64,000 nucleotides of DNA from Fluviispira sanaruensis (GCF_004295685.1 NZ_AP019368.1:2625501-2689500); one strand, 5' to 3'; positions 9,219-19,117 are shown, counted from the first letter of the stretch. Numbers and translations are program-made. The notes: generated by a model from the letters alone, not told the origin.

Positions 9219-10334
9219 TTAATTCACTCGTAAAGCCTTTACTTCCGGATCATTAAGAATTTCTTCAATAAGCTGACGATAAACGTTTCTATTTGGGCTC
9301 TCTGCATACATTGCATCGAGAAGCATTTTCAAACGCAGCCCCGCCTTTAAAATCTGAAGTTGCATCAACATTTTTCTCTGACTTTGGTAATCTCTCCAGC
9401 CTTTCACAAAACTCGTTTTAATATTAGCTATATGCTCACCAGAATCATTTGCTAAAATCAAATCAGTGTAAACACTTTTTATAGCCAATTTGTGCGACTC
9501 AATAACCCAATTTTCAACATTTTGATTATCTACATCTGATATTTCTTTCAAAGCCAATTCCATTAATTCTTTATCTTCAATTAGATTTTTAGCATATATT
9601 TCATTTAAGTTTTTTTGCTCATCTGTAAACTTACCAATTTTTATATCACTTTTATTATAAGGAAACTGCAAATAAACAGCTAAAGAAGAGTCCCACAAAG
9701 AATGTAAATTATTTACTTGATTCACACTGCCATCGATATTTGTAATGTTTATTTTATCCAAAAAAATAATTTTATTTCCACCTGCATCTTCGAAATTCTC
9801 ATCAACGAGCGAGACATTGTGCAGAGGTTGAGCGATATCGCCCATAATATGAAGAACAAATCGCAATGCAATTGCTTTATTTAGATCAGATTCAGAAGGG
9901 GTATTTAAAGTTTTAATTGCGCTTTTTAAACAAGAAACTGAGTTATATGGAACTTTTTTTAATTCTTCCATAAGAAGTTCCATTATTGCTTCATCACTTT
10001 TATCAATATTAATATCATTTTTCTTTAAAGGAATATCTGTGTAGTGACAAAGAGATAAAGTTTTATTAATGGGTTGATTGTAATATGATTTTATACTATC
10101 TGCCCAAGAAGCCGCTGTATCTATGGAATTTGTATTTTGTGAAAGAAGCGCATTTCCAGGATATAAAATATTAACATTTAACAATTTTTGAACTTTTGAT
10201 AAGGACTCCTTATTTAGTTTTTTCTCCGCAACTTTAGCGACCAGTTGATGTGATTGATCCCAAAAAGCAAACACTTGTGCGTGCAATGCAAAACATGCTA
10301 AGAATATACTGAATGATTTTATATATCTATTCAT
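9219..10334 (-). CDS. Secreted S1/P1-type nuclease
   Basis: A zinc-dependent S1/P1 nuclease family member with a signal peptide ending near QVFAF, leaving a tryptophan at the mature N-terminus, which is a zinc ligand in this family. Visible ligands and motifs are W-D-Q-S-H, WADSIK, HYTDIPL, the LRFVLHIMGDIAQPLHNV core with its H and D residues, and LHSLWDSSL. It is expected to degrade single-stranded nucleic acids outside the cytoplasm and may serve nucleotide scavenging with the CpdB-like enzyme elsewhere in the window. The start is ATG 10334, with GGAG about 7 nt upstream; the longer TTG reading at 10346 is less likely. It is divergent from the cyclophilin gene. Confidence 0.9.
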   Translation of the reverse strand: MNRYIKSFSIFLACFALHAQVFAFWDQSHQLVAKVAEKKLNKESLSKVQKLLNVNILYPGNALLSQNTNSIDTAASWADSIKSYYNQPINKTLSLCHYTDIPLKKNDINIDKSDEAIMELLMEELKKVPYNSVSCLKSAIKTLNTPSESDLNKAIALRFVLHIMGDIAQPLHNVSLVDENFEDAGGNKIIFLDKINITNIDGSVNQVNNLHSLWDSSLAVYLQFPYNKSDIKIGKFTDEQKNLNEIYAKNLIEDKELMELALKEISDVDNQNVENWVIESHKLAIKSVYTDLILANDSGEHIANIKTSFVKGWRDYQSQRKMLMQLQILKAGLRLKMLLDAMYAESPNRNVYRQLIEEILNDPEVKALRVN

Positions 10335-10362
10335 CAAAATCTCCAATCAAAGGTTACAAAAA

Positions 10363-11040
10363 ATGAAGCTCAATTTTAAAATTTTACTTTTATTTATTAG
10401 CCTCCCAATCATACCAACACATACGTCTGTTTTTGCGCTAAACGAAAGAAAACAGGAATCTAAATCGGAAAAGAAAAAGCAAAACTCACAGAAAAATCAA
10501 ACACCACCTGAAACGACAGTCCCAAAAGGAAATGTCGAAGTCGTTTTTGTTACCTCGATGGGCAAAATAAGGCTTGATCTATTTAAACAGAAAGACCCAG
10601 TAACTGTAAATAATTTCTTAAAATATGTCAAAAGCGATTATTATAATAATACTATTTTTCATCGAATTATAGATGGATTTATTATTCAAGGAGGTGCTTA
10701 TGATATAAACTTTATTGCCAAAGAAAATAAAAATCCACCTATTAAAAATAATTCGGATCTTGGTTTAAAAAACCTAACAGGAACAATTGCAATGGCACGA
10801 AAACCAAACTCAGTTGATTCAGCTACTTCCCAGTTTTTTATCAATCTAGCAAACAATAAAAGTCTTGATTCTAAAGAAAATAATAATGGTTATGCTGTTT
10901 TTGGTAAAGTGATCTCTGGTATAGATGTCGTACAAAAAATTGCTAAAATTAAAGTTGGGCAGCTCGAAGGAATGTACAATGTGCCTTTTTACCCTAAGGA
11001 AGCACTTATTCTATCTGTTTCGGTAAAAGAACCTCAATAA
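10363..11040 (+). CDS. Exported cyclophilin-type peptidyl-prolyl cis-trans isomerase
   Basis: The 225-residue product has a signal peptide (about residues 1-25), a lysine/glutamine-rich linker, and a cyclophilin domain from about residue 58. Typical cyclophilin segments are FHRIIDGFIIQGG, GTIAMARKPNSVDSATSQFFIN and YAVFGKVISGIDVVQKI; the catalytic arginine of FHRII is present. It should assist protein folding in the periplasm. Its 3' end overlaps the 3' end of the convergent yigZ gene by 35 bp. Confidence 0.92.
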   Translation: MKLNFKILLLFISLPIIPTHTSVFALNERKQESKSEKKKQNSQKNQTPPETTVPKGNVEVVFVTSMGKIRLDLFKQKDPVTVNNFLKYVKSDYYNNTIFHRIIDGFIIQGGAYDINFIAKENKNPPIKNNSDLGLKNLTGTIAMARKPNSVDSATSQFFINLANNKSLDSKENNNGYAVFGKVISGIDVVQKIAKIKVGQLEGMYNVPFYPKEALILSVSVKEPQ

Positions 11041-11644
11041 ACTTATCATCCTGAGCTTCAATAATAACTGAACCATTGCAAATATCATTTATGTTATTTA
11101 TAAAATTATGTTTATTTTTCACATAAATTTTAATTTGTATATTTTCGGAAAAAATTGGTTTATCAAAATAAATTAAATTTAAATTTAAATAATTTTCAAT
11201 TTTTTTCCACTGAGAATATGCAAAAGTCACACAAAAGGAATAGTGCAAAATATTTTCAACGATACCTGCCTTTTGTACTGCCTCGCTCACGCACGCACTG
11301 TATGCTCGTATGAGTCCGCCTGTTCCAAGCTTCACTCCACCAAAGTATCGAGTGACGACAACAGCAATATTAAATATTTCATTTTTTTTTAAAAATTCTA
11401 ACATAGGTTTACCAGCTGTTCCGGCTGGCTCTCCATCGTCGTTTGAACGCATAGAACCTGAATTTAAGACAAATGCCGTACAGTTATGAGTTGCATCAAA
11501 ATATTTTTTCCTTGTCGAAGAAAAAAAATGGAAGGCCTGTTCTTCAGTTTTAACTTTCTCAAGAGAAGTGATAAACTTTGATTTTTCAATTATCTTTTCT
11601 GCTACAACATTCGTATAAATTGTTTTAAAATTAACAACACTCAT
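11006..11644 (-). CDS. yigZ: YigZ/IMPACT family protein
   Basis: A 212-residue protein of the UPF0029/IMPACT family, with an N-terminal RNase PH-like fold and the signature segments SKFITSLEKV, RSNDDGEPAGTAGKP and VVVTRYFGGVKLGTGGLIRAY. The C-terminal third corresponds to the family's smaller DUF1949-like domain. The molecular role is still uncertain in bacteria. The start is ATG 11644, one base after the rlmM stop; a 40-codon upstream extension inside rlmM is not family-like. It is the last gene of a hutH-rlmM-yigZ operon. Confidence 0.9.
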   Translation of the reverse strand: MSVVNFKTIYTNVVAEKIIEKSKFITSLEKVKTEEQAFHFFSSTRKKYFDATHNCTAFVLNSGSMRSNDDGEPAGTAGKPMLEFLKKNEIFNIAVVVTRYFGGVKLGTGGLIRAYSACVSEAVQKAGIVENILHYSFCVTFAYSQWKKIENYLNLNLIYFDKPIFSENIQIKIYVKNKHNFINNINDICNGSVIIEAQDDKFIEVLLPKQIE

Positions 11645-11645
11645 T

Positions 11646-12716
11646 TTATTTCTTTTTAAAGAAAAGGGTAATTTCTTGTTTATTGTTATATAAATGACGC
11701 CCATATAAAAATTGGCAATTTTTAAGAGAAAATTCTTTAAGTGCCTGTTCATAATCTTTTTCAAAATTGTCGGCTATATGAATTTTCAAAGTATAAATAA
11801 TAATCGCATCTTTTTTTAAGAGTGATGTTTTTTCGCTACATATTTTTGCTGAAATATTCGCTGGTCCATTTAAATCGCACATAAGTGCATCGAAATTCAT
11901 ATTGACTTTAAATTCACGTGCGTCCATCTTATAAAAATGAACGAGTGGATTTTCGGCAATTTCTTCGTCTAAATCCGCTTTATCAACAGCCCAAACCTCA
12001 CATTTTTTCTCTACTAATTCATGAGTAATTCCACCAGGTGCAGCACCAAGCTCTAACCATTTCTTTGCATTTTCTGTTTTTAGACCACTGAGTTGAAGAG
12101 ACTCTGCTGCTTCCACAAATTTTGCAGCCGCACGGCTTGCAATACTTTCATTGGATACACCAACATACCGCCTGCCTCCCGCAAAAAATGAACCAGATTC
12201 ACTTGGAGTGCTCAGCCCAGCCCATGTGCATTTTTCAGAAATAGCAACGATAAGAGTTTGGTTATAGATCGGCTGCAAAATTGGTTTTTTTGTCCATTCT
12301 GTCAATAACTTTGCTGGGGATTTTTCTTTCAGTTTTTCGCTAAAAACTTGAAGAATACGACCTCTTAAGTTCGAAGCTAATTTTTGCTGCTTACGATCAA
12401 GTGAAAAAACAACAACATTGCTAAAATTTTTGTCTTTAAACTTTACTAATAAACCTTGAGCACATTTTTCTATATATCCTTTTTCTTCGCATTTAGTAGG
12501 CCACATATAATGAACCGGTAACCAATAGCGAGAAAAAATAGTATCTGACAGAAAACCTCTCGTGGGAGTAGAGTTAAATTGCACAGAATAAAAATTATGC
12601 CCAAGAGGTTTTATGATGTTTTTATCAGTCAGATTTAAACGATTCTGCCAAGTGGGAAAAAACTCTTTTGCAACATGCGCAAGCCAAAGAACAGAATCAT
12701 TTTTAATTAGAGTCAT
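11646..12716 (-). CDS. rlmM: RlmM-like 23S rRNA 2'-O-ribose methyltransferase
   Basis: A 356-residue SAM-dependent methyltransferase. The C-terminal half has the FtsJ-like SAM site WLELGAAPGGITHELV, an acidic motif VWAVDKADL, DALMCDLNGP, and a terminal RHLYNNKQEITLF segment close to the RLYHDREEVTV of E. coli RlmM. ASRAAAKFVEA matches the SRSTLKLEEAF motif. The N-terminal half fits a divergent THUMP-like region. RlmM modifies C2498 of 23S rRNA; the exact target here is inferred. It starts inside the hutH stop (4-nt overlap) and is followed one base later by yigZ. Confidence 0.83.
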   Translation of the reverse strand: MTLIKNDSVLWLAHVAKEFFPTWQNRLNLTDKNIIKPLGHNFYSVQFNSTPTRGFLSDTIFSRYWLPVHYMWPTKCEEKGYIEKCAQGLLVKFKDKNFSNVVVFSLDRKQQKLASNLRGRILQVFSEKLKEKSPAKLLTEWTKKPILQPIYNQTLIVAISEKCTWAGLSTPSESGSFFAGGRRYVGVSNESIASRAAAKFVEAAESLQLSGLKTENAKKWLELGAAPGGITHELVEKKCEVWAVDKADLDEEIAENPLVHFYKMDAREFKVNMNFDALMCDLNGPANISAKICSEKTSLLKKDAIIIYTLKIHIADNFEKDYEQALKEFSLKNCQFLYGRHLYNNKQEITLFFKKK

Positions 12717-14278
12717 TGCAAAGTATATCCTGAAAGCGATTGATTGACAAAATGGACAAGTTCACCGCGAAGAAGTTTGCTAGCGACAGCCTCGATTTCT
12801 TCGGAAAGTGATCGATCTGCATTCTTAACGGCAGGAACAGAATTTCGCGTCCATTCTACAGCCGCGCGCGCACCTGCGCCCGGCTCGAGAGGGAGATGAA
12901 ACTCAACCCCTTCTACACCAGCAAGCAATTCTAAAGAAAGAATAAAAGAAACATTTTTTAAAATAATTCTTAATTTATTTGCAGAAGTCATTCCCATGCT
13001 CACATGATCTTCTTTCTCAGCTGAAGTCGCAATAGAATCAACAGAAGCAGGCGTGCATAAGACTTTGTTTTCATTAACAAGAGCTGCAGCAACGACATGA
13101 GGGATCATATAACCAGAACAAAGTCCTGAATCCAGAGTTAGAAAGGGAGGCAATCCACTCATATGCGCATTGACAAGTTTCTCCAATCGTCTTTCAGAGA
13201 TGTTGCCTATTTCAGCCATAGCCATAGCAAAATAGTCGAGTGCTAAGGCGACTGGTTCACCATGAAAATTCCCTCCACTTAAAATTTCGTTCGTCTCAGG
13301 AAAAACCAATGGATTATCAGTACTTGCATGCGCTTCTAGCATAAAAGTTTCTAGCACATGAACGAATGCATTGCGTGCTGCACCATGCACTTGTGGAACA
13401 CATCGAAATGAATAGGAATCCTGTACTTTATCACAGTGCATATGACTCAATCTTATGCCATCATCTGCAAGAATTTCAGATATATTTTTTGCTACAATTT
13501 TCTGTCCCAAATAGGGACGGACGTTTTGTATTTCGGGACGAAAAGAAGTTAAAGTTCCTTTCACTGCATCAAGACTAATTGCTGCTGCAATATCTGCCGT
13601 TTTTAATAAATTGTGCGCATCATAAGAACACAATAAGCCAATTGCTGTCATAACTTGCGTACCATTTATCAAACACAACCCTTCTTTAGCCATTGGTTTA
13701 AGAGGCTCAATTTTTACATGCTCCAATACCTCTCTTGCCAACACAAGATTCCCTTTATAATAAACTTTCCCTTCGCCAATGAGATTGAGAGCAATATGAG
13801 AAAGAGGAGCTAAATCACCACTTGCGCCCACTGATCCTTTTGATGGAACATAAGGAGTGATCCCGTAATTTAAAAATTGTTGCATAATAAAAACAGTTTC
13901 TTTTCTCGCTCCGGAATTTCCTTTTAAAATATTCATTATTCTGAGGACGAGTGTGGCGCGGACGATATCTTCTGCCAAAGGTTCACCAACCCCGCAGGCA
14001 TGTGAACGAATGAGATTTATTTGTAATTCATCAAGTTTTTCATTCGGTATTTTAACATTGGCAAGAGCTCCAAAACCTGTATTGATTCCATAAAATGTTC
14101 CTCCCGACTGGAGCCTCTCTTCAACACATTTACGTGCAGCATCTACTCTTTTTATACTTTCCGGAAATATATCGACTTTCTCATAATTTCTAGAAATTTT
14201 TATCAGATCCTCTAAAGTCAGAAAGTCGCTGCCAAGAACTATTTTCTTTTGTGATATGTTATCATTTAAAAAAGACAT
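12713..14278 (-). CDS. hutH: Histidine ammonia-lyase
   Basis: A 521-residue HAL/PAL family enzyme that deaminates L-histidine to urocanate in the cytoplasm. The MIO cofactor triad Ala-Ser-Gly is visible at 152-154 in GSVGASGDLAPLSH, with YGINTGFGAL near residue 64 and the conserved STDNPLVF, SGGNFHGEP and QDSYSFRC segments. The length is normal. No hutU, hutI or hutG is in the window, so the rest of the pathway must be elsewhere or absent. It is the first gene of a leftward operon, overlapping rlmM by 4 nt. The promoter should lie in the 85 bp before the divergent gene at 14364. Confidence 0.95.
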   Translation of the reverse strand: MSFLNDNISQKKIVLGSDFLTLEDLIKISRNYEKVDIFPESIKRVDAARKCVEERLQSGGTFYGINTGFGALANVKIPNEKLDELQINLIRSHACGVGEPLAEDIVRATLVLRIMNILKGNSGARKETVFIMQQFLNYGITPYVPSKGSVGASGDLAPLSHIALNLIGEGKVYYKGNLVLAREVLEHVKIEPLKPMAKEGLCLINGTQVMTAIGLLCSYDAHNLLKTADIAAAISLDAVKGTLTSFRPEIQNVRPYLGQKIVAKNISEILADDGIRLSHMHCDKVQDSYSFRCVPQVHGAARNAFVHVLETFMLEAHASTDNPLVFPETNEILSGGNFHGEPVALALDYFAMAMAEIGNISERRLEKLVNAHMSGLPPFLTLDSGLCSGYMIPHVVAAALVNENKVLCTPASVDSIATSAEKEDHVSMGMTSANKLRIILKNVSFILSLELLAGVEGVEFHLPLEPGAGARAAVEWTRNSVPAVKNADRSLSEEIEAVASKLLRGELVHFVNQSLSGYTLQ

Positions 14279-14363
14279 ACTATGTATCCTACAAATAATT
14301 AAACCAATCGGAGATTTTCATGAATCTGAACACTACTACAATTCAAATGGGAGCGCAAAGATA

Positions 14364-16283
14364 ATGTTTCGCTCTCGCAGTCCAATGATAAAAAGATCCG
14401 ATAAAATGACGTCATTTATCACAGTACTTTGGCGATATATTATTTATTCAGGATTATTTTGGGCGCTTTTCTCTTTATTTTCATTTATTATTTTATATGA
14501 TTCAAATTATGGTGAAAAATCAAACTTATATTTTTTCTCTTCTTTAAATCTTAGCACTCTATTTTTAGCAATTATATTTTTACTTATAATATTCTCTGGA
14601 TGCATAGGTGGTTTATTAGCTTTCCCTGCAATAATTATTAAAATATTTCTGAAAATTCAAGTTGATACTCGACTACATAAGGGACAAAGACCCATTTTAT
14701 TATCTTTCATAGCAACTTATCTGCCAATTATTTTCTGCGTATATATTCATTTTATGGCTTTGATAATGAGTTCGAGCGCTGCGCCTCAGCTAATGAGAAG
14801 ATGGTTTGATAAGAACGCAAGTATTTATAACATGCAAGAAAAATTCTATACTAAATTCTATGAAAATAAAAAAACAGAAATTTATTCAAAATGGAACGCC
14901 ATCGGAAAAAATTCCGTGCAAGATAGTAAATTCATCTTTATACTTCCAGATTACTTGTTGACTCATAAAAACTCTTTTCGAGAATCCAAGTTAATACTCA
15001 GTGAAGAAAATAAGTGGCTTCAATATTCTCCTACAAAGGCCTTCTTGGTTGCTACAATTTTGGGCAAAGAAAATCTGACTGATGAGAAACTATATTTACC
15101 TTCTCCTTTACAAAATTTTCGCACAACAAGTCAAAATAGGGGTGAAAAATCAGAAATCAATTCCGATTACTTTATAGGTATTGATGGTAAAAATAATTTT
15201 GTTTTTTCGCAAATATTTGATAAAAATAGATTAAGTAATAATATAAATCCCACTTGGATAAATATATTTTTAAATCGCATAGCATTGTCTCAACCTCAAC
15301 TCATGTTTTTCTTCCGAATTGGTTTAGGAGGTTTCTTTTTTCCCGCATGGAAATGGGAAAACTTAACAAGCTCTAATAGTTTTTTATTAAATAATTATGC
15401 AGAAAAAATATTAGCATTTAATAAATCTATTAATAATTTTATTATTTTATTACCTGAAATGGAGAATAGCAAAGAAAATAATTTTATCTTGGGTATTGAT
15501 TGGCCTGAATATATTTCGAAGAATGAGTTTGATAATAATATTGACAAAATTGATTATTATTTATCTTTTGCAATAAAAGGTTTGCTGGATGCAAGTCAAA
15601 ATAATATAATCATTATGCCAGTTAATAGAACCAATAGCTCTTTCACCCTAGGAAAAGGATATTCTCAAAATATAAGTTCAGATTCAATTTTAACACCAGA
15701 AATCATCAATCAGAAGATAATTAAAAAAAGTGCTGACACAAATTGTAATTCCATATTCTTTAATTTTGAACTAAATCAGTATAATAAAAGCACTCTAAAT
15801 AAATACTACTTTTTATTTGACACTATAAATTCAAAAAAAGATTCTACACCATTTATAAAAAAAGATTTCGCATTAAGCATTAAAGAAGGAATTAAATACG
15901 GTGTTATTTGCAAAAAGGAAAAAGGATCTATATATATAGTTTTACGAAAAGAAGGGATATTTAATAAAGGAAATCATATTAATAAATTTTCATATAGAAA
16001 TATTCACAGTCAAATATTTTTAAATGTTGATAATAAATTGAAAAAATTTGAGCCTGAAAAATATCTTGCTGCACGAAATATCAAAAATTTTGAAAAAATG
16101 AACCCCTCCTCAGATTCAAATTTAAGCGAATTCTATAAGCAATTTGATATTTATCAGTTAAATTTAAATGATACTATAAATTATAGTAATCTTGAAGATA
16201 CAGACAAAGATCAATTCATTAAAAAATATGGAAGCGAAGTAAAAACTAAATTTTATAGTTTTATTCAATACTCTATTAAATAG
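14364..16283 (+). CDS. Large membrane protein, possibly a degenerate alkaline-phosphatase-like domain
   Basis: Three transmembrane segments fall in the first 160 residues. A large, probably periplasmic, asparagine/lysine-rich domain of about 470 residues follows. I do not recognise a family. The pairing with the next gene and a segment beginning FIFILPDYLL hint at a distant alkaline-phosphatase/sulfatase-type fold, but no metal-binding motif is visible. ATG 14364 is preferred, with GGGAG about 10 nt upstream. A longer reading from 14256 would run across the hutH start and lacks a ribosome site. It is followed after 11 nt by a second large membrane-anchored gene. Confidence 0.6.
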   Translation: MFRSRSPMIKRSDKMTSFITVLWRYIIYSGLFWALFSLFSFIILYDSNYGEKSNLYFFSSLNLSTLFLAIIFLLIIFSGCIGGLLAFPAIIIKIFLKIQVDTRLHKGQRPILLSFIATYLPIIFCVYIHFMALIMSSSAAPQLMRRWFDKNASIYNMQEKFYTKFYENKKTEIYSKWNAIGKNSVQDSKFIFILPDYLLTHKNSFRESKLILSEENKWLQYSPTKAFLVATILGKENLTDEKLYLPSPLQNFRTTSQNRGEKSEINSDYFIGIDGKNNFVFSQIFDKNRLSNNINPTWINIFLNRIALSQPQLMFFFRIGLGGFFFPAWKWENLTSSNSFLLNNYAEKILAFNKSINNFIILLPEMENSKENNFILGIDWPEYISKNEFDNNIDKIDYYLSFAIKGLLDASQNNIIIMPVNRTNSSFTLGKGYSQNISSDSILTPEIINQKIIKKSADTNCNSIFFNFELNQYNKSTLNKYYFLFDTINSKKDSTPFIKKDFALSIKEGIKYGVICKKEKGSIYIVLRKEGIFNKGNHINKFSYRNIHSQIFLNVDNKLKKFEPEKYLAARNIKNFEKMNPSSDSNLSEFYKQFDIYQLNLNDTINYSNLEDTDKDQFIKKYGSEVKTKFYSFIQYSIK

Positions 16284-16294
16284 GGCAAAAAAAA

Positions 16295-19030
16295 ATGGTT
16301 TTGAAATCATCTAGAATATCTAAATTAACTCTTTATATAATTATTTCTTCAATTACTTTATTAAGCATATTAATTATAACTCTGATAATTACATACTTTT
16401 TTCCAATTCAAACAGTAGCAAATAATTTCAATACCGCAAGAGATTCTCAATTCATTGCTCCATGGCCCACCTCAGCTTTAGAACAAGAGTATTCAGAACG
16501 TCGGAGACTTAAACGCTATGCAAAATCAGAACAAATGCGGAGAATGGAAAAACAATTGCAGCGTATGGAAATTTTAAATACACCGATTTATGATCTTTTC
16601 CTTGATTCAAATGTTGAAATATCAAATACGAGATACATGACTTCACTTGAAGATACTGCATTCTTATGGCCTCTCTTACCCGCAAAAAAACTATTTTATA
16701 ATTCACTTAATCCTAATATTTTTAGAAAATCGTCAAATGTTATTTTTCCTTATCCACACTGGAGTACTGTTATTGAAGGTCTATTGTTGTTAGGAGGAGA
16801 AGAAATAAAAGCAACGATTCCAGTAGTACGAGGAAGAAGATCATTTAATTTCACACTTTTTTTACTCACACCTGGAAATATACGTATTAATCTTGGCCAA
16901 TATGTCTGGGCTAAAACTTTTACAGAAGATGATGTACAAAAAAGAATGAAATTATCGATACCCATTAATGATACTACTGCATCCATTATAAAGGTAATTA
17001 GTATATCTTCTAGTTTTTATATATTAGATGCAAGTGTTAATCATACAGAACACAACGCACGATCTCCAATACGCGTTTCGAGTCAAAGCACAATATGGAA
17101 TCCAAATAAAAATTTACTTATAGCAAGCACTAAGAAAATAACACCAACAGCAAATGAAGATGACTCTTTAAATGAAGAAGTAGATGATGAGGAAAATCAA
17201 TTTGTCGATGAGCAAAAACCTGATGAGTTGAAACCAGAAGAAGCTACATCCACAAATAATCAATCTAAACAAGTCAAGAAAAAGAATATTACGATAAATG
17301 ATCCATTAGCTCAAACTAATAATTCGCAAATAATGACAGATGAACCGTATAGTACTGCATTTGGCTATAATATTGTTATCATTCAAACTCCAAAAATATC
17401 TGAAAATATATTAAAAAATAAGAAAAAACTTGCAAAAATATCTCCACATTTAAGTTCTCTCTTGGAACAGTCTGCCGTATTTTCTAAAAGTATTTCTATT
17501 TCAGATAATGCAAATGAAAATTTTAGGCGTTTTATATTTTCTGACCAAAAATACTTAAATTCAGATAATATTCCTATAACAAAAGAAGAAATAAATGAAA
17601 AAAAAGCAAAAAATACATATTTAGAACTTAGGAAGTATGGTTATGATGTCGTGGGGATTGCTAATCCAGAAGCCTACTTTTACAATAAACAAATTGCAGA
17701 CTCATCAGATTTCGCAAATTTAAAAGGCAAGTGGCTTGAAAAAAACGAATGGACTTTTTCTAAGAAAAATTCACAAATTGATGACAGAAACATACCAGCT
17801 CAAGGGCTTGAAGCCATATTTAAAACAAAATCTAAAGAGATTTCTCCATCTATTACTCAAAAAGATTTTCCTATAATATCAAATTTTTTAACGGGGGTTT
17901 CACAAAATATAGACGCTGTTCCTGAATGGGCACCTAATCAATATATATTAATAAATAATAAAAATCTCTATATCCCAAGAACGATTGATGCCTTTCAAAA
18001 CTGGACCTTAGAGAACCAACAAACACGTTTTCTTGCGCATATTTTACTCGATACAGATGCTCAATTGATAAGACCTACATTAAAAGATCTCGGAAAATCA
18101 ATTTTAACTTTAGGTTTTTCCTCTGTCTTTAATCCATTTCAAATTGATGATATTGCAAATATTTCCTTTGTTGATCGCGCTCTCGGTCATATTTTTGATA
18201 CCATCAAAGCAAGAAAAATTGAAAATCGAACAATTGTATTTGTCTTACAACCGCTAGATAAAGCGGATTCTAAAAATCGACTTTTTGCGACTGGAATTCT
18301 AAAAATACCCGGCCTGATTCCTAAAAAGAATTTAAACTTTGAAAACTTAAATATAAATGATATCACTGCTACGCTTTTAACGAATGTTGGTATACCTGTA
18401 GGAAAAAATATTGATAATAGCCAATCCGAAATTGAAGGATTCATGCTTGAAAAGATCAAACAAAAAGAGTATCAAGAAAAGAAAAATTTGACTCAAGAGC
18501 TTGTTGAAAAAAATAAATTCTTTAAATACACAATGATGATTAAAGCAGATGAAAAAAACTGCGCATCCTTTATTTGGAATCCCAGAAAAGAGAAAATATT
18601 TGGGGTCCAGGCAAATTTTCCAGTCAACCAACTTATTTTTGATAGCGCACTCGAATTTTTTCCTTGTTCTATCAAAAATAAATTTATTCAATTAACGTGG
18701 TATCAGCGTAATGAGAATTCAAATATGGCTAGCGCAAATATAGATGATTTTTTGGGAGGAAATTTTTCATATAGAAAAAATATCACATCCCTTCCATATT
18801 TTTATTTTGGCAACTCAATCACATCTTCGGAAAGTATTCCTTTTTATTTTGATACCATGACTCGGCAAAATCTAGAAAAAATATTTCTTGTAGAGGAGAA
18901 AAATTTAAAAAGAAGTCAAAAGATACTGAAAGAAAACTTTTATGCAATCGATATTTTTGAAAAAAGTAATTTAAACAGCCCAAACGTGACGAATAGAACC
19001 AAAATAGGCTTTTTTGTGACACCTCTATAG
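16295..19030 (+). CDS. Membrane-anchored protein with degenerate sulfatase/phosphodiesterase-like region
   Basis: The 911-residue product has one N-terminal transmembrane segment (about 13-33), an arginine-rich helix, and a beta-rich region. An acidic low-complexity linker lies near residues 285-345. A C-terminal half has the layout of the alkaline phosphatase superfamily: LRKYGYDVVGIANPEAYFYN, then FVDRALGHIFDTIKAR...TIVFVLQ, then a closing segment like the ILKIPG...DITATLLTNVGI end of sulfatases. The usual DHG-type metal ligands are not evident, so catalysis is doubtful. It is co-transcribed with the preceding membrane protein. The family call is an inference from pattern only. Confidence 0.6.
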   Translation: MVLKSSRISKLTLYIIISSITLLSILIITLIITYFFPIQTVANNFNTARDSQFIAPWPTSALEQEYSERRRLKRYAKSEQMRRMEKQLQRMEILNTPIYDLFLDSNVEISNTRYMTSLEDTAFLWPLLPAKKLFYNSLNPNIFRKSSNVIFPYPHWSTVIEGLLLLGGEEIKATIPVVRGRRSFNFTLFLLTPGNIRINLGQYVWAKTFTEDDVQKRMKLSIPINDTTASIIKVISISSSFYILDASVNHTEHNARSPIRVSSQSTIWNPNKNLLIASTKKITPTANEDDSLNEEVDDEENQFVDEQKPDELKPEEATSTNNQSKQVKKKNITINDPLAQTNNSQIMTDEPYSTAFGYNIVIIQTPKISENILKNKKKLAKISPHLSSLLEQSAVFSKSISISDNANENFRRFIFSDQKYLNSDNIPITKEEINEKKAKNTYLELRKYGYDVVGIANPEAYFYNKQIADSSDFANLKGKWLEKNEWTFSKKNSQIDDRNIPAQGLEAIFKTKSKEISPSITQKDFPIISNFLTGVSQNIDAVPEWAPNQYILINNKNLYIPRTIDAFQNWTLENQQTRFLAHILLDTDAQLIRPTLKDLGKSILTLGFSSVFNPFQIDDIANISFVDRALGHIFDTIKARKIENRTIVFVLQPLDKADSKNRLFATGILKIPGLIPKKNLNFENLNINDITATLLTNVGIPVGKNIDNSQSEIEGFMLEKIKQKEYQEKKNLTQELVEKNKFFKYTMMIKADEKNCASFIWNPRKEKIFGVQANFPVNQLIFDSALEFFPCSIKNKFIQLTWYQRNENSNMASANIDDFLGGNFSYRKNITSLPYFYFGNSITSSESIPFYFDTMTRQNLEKIFLVEEKNLKRSQKILKENFYAIDIFEKSNLNSPNVTNRTKIGFFVTPL

Positions 19031-19083
19031 TTTGTCTTTAGGAAAATTTTTCAGATTTTATTTCCTATAAAACGACCGAAACA

Positions 19084-19109
19084 CTCAATAAGAATAAATT
19101 CTTGTTGAG
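19084..19109 (+). promoter_or_regulatory. Hairpin overlapping the ribosome site of the TTG-start barrel gene
   Basis: Arms at 19084-19095 and 19098-19109 pair over 12 bp with one wobble; the innermost pairs must open to make a loop. The GAGG Shine-Dalgarno (19107-19110) of the gene starting at TTG 19118 lies in the right arm, and a T-rich stretch follows. It could be a terminator of the upstream operon and/or a translational gate. Confidence 0.45.
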
Positions 19110-19117
19110 GTTTTATT

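Noticed and set aside
11645-11764. 40-residue N-terminal extension of YigZ
   Set aside because: It lies inside rlmM and is hydrophobic/basic sequence foreign to the family; ATG 11644 matches the usual start.
14256-14363. Longer start for the membrane protein before 14364
   Set aside because: It overlaps the hutH start, lacks a ribosome site and is not needed for the first membrane helix.
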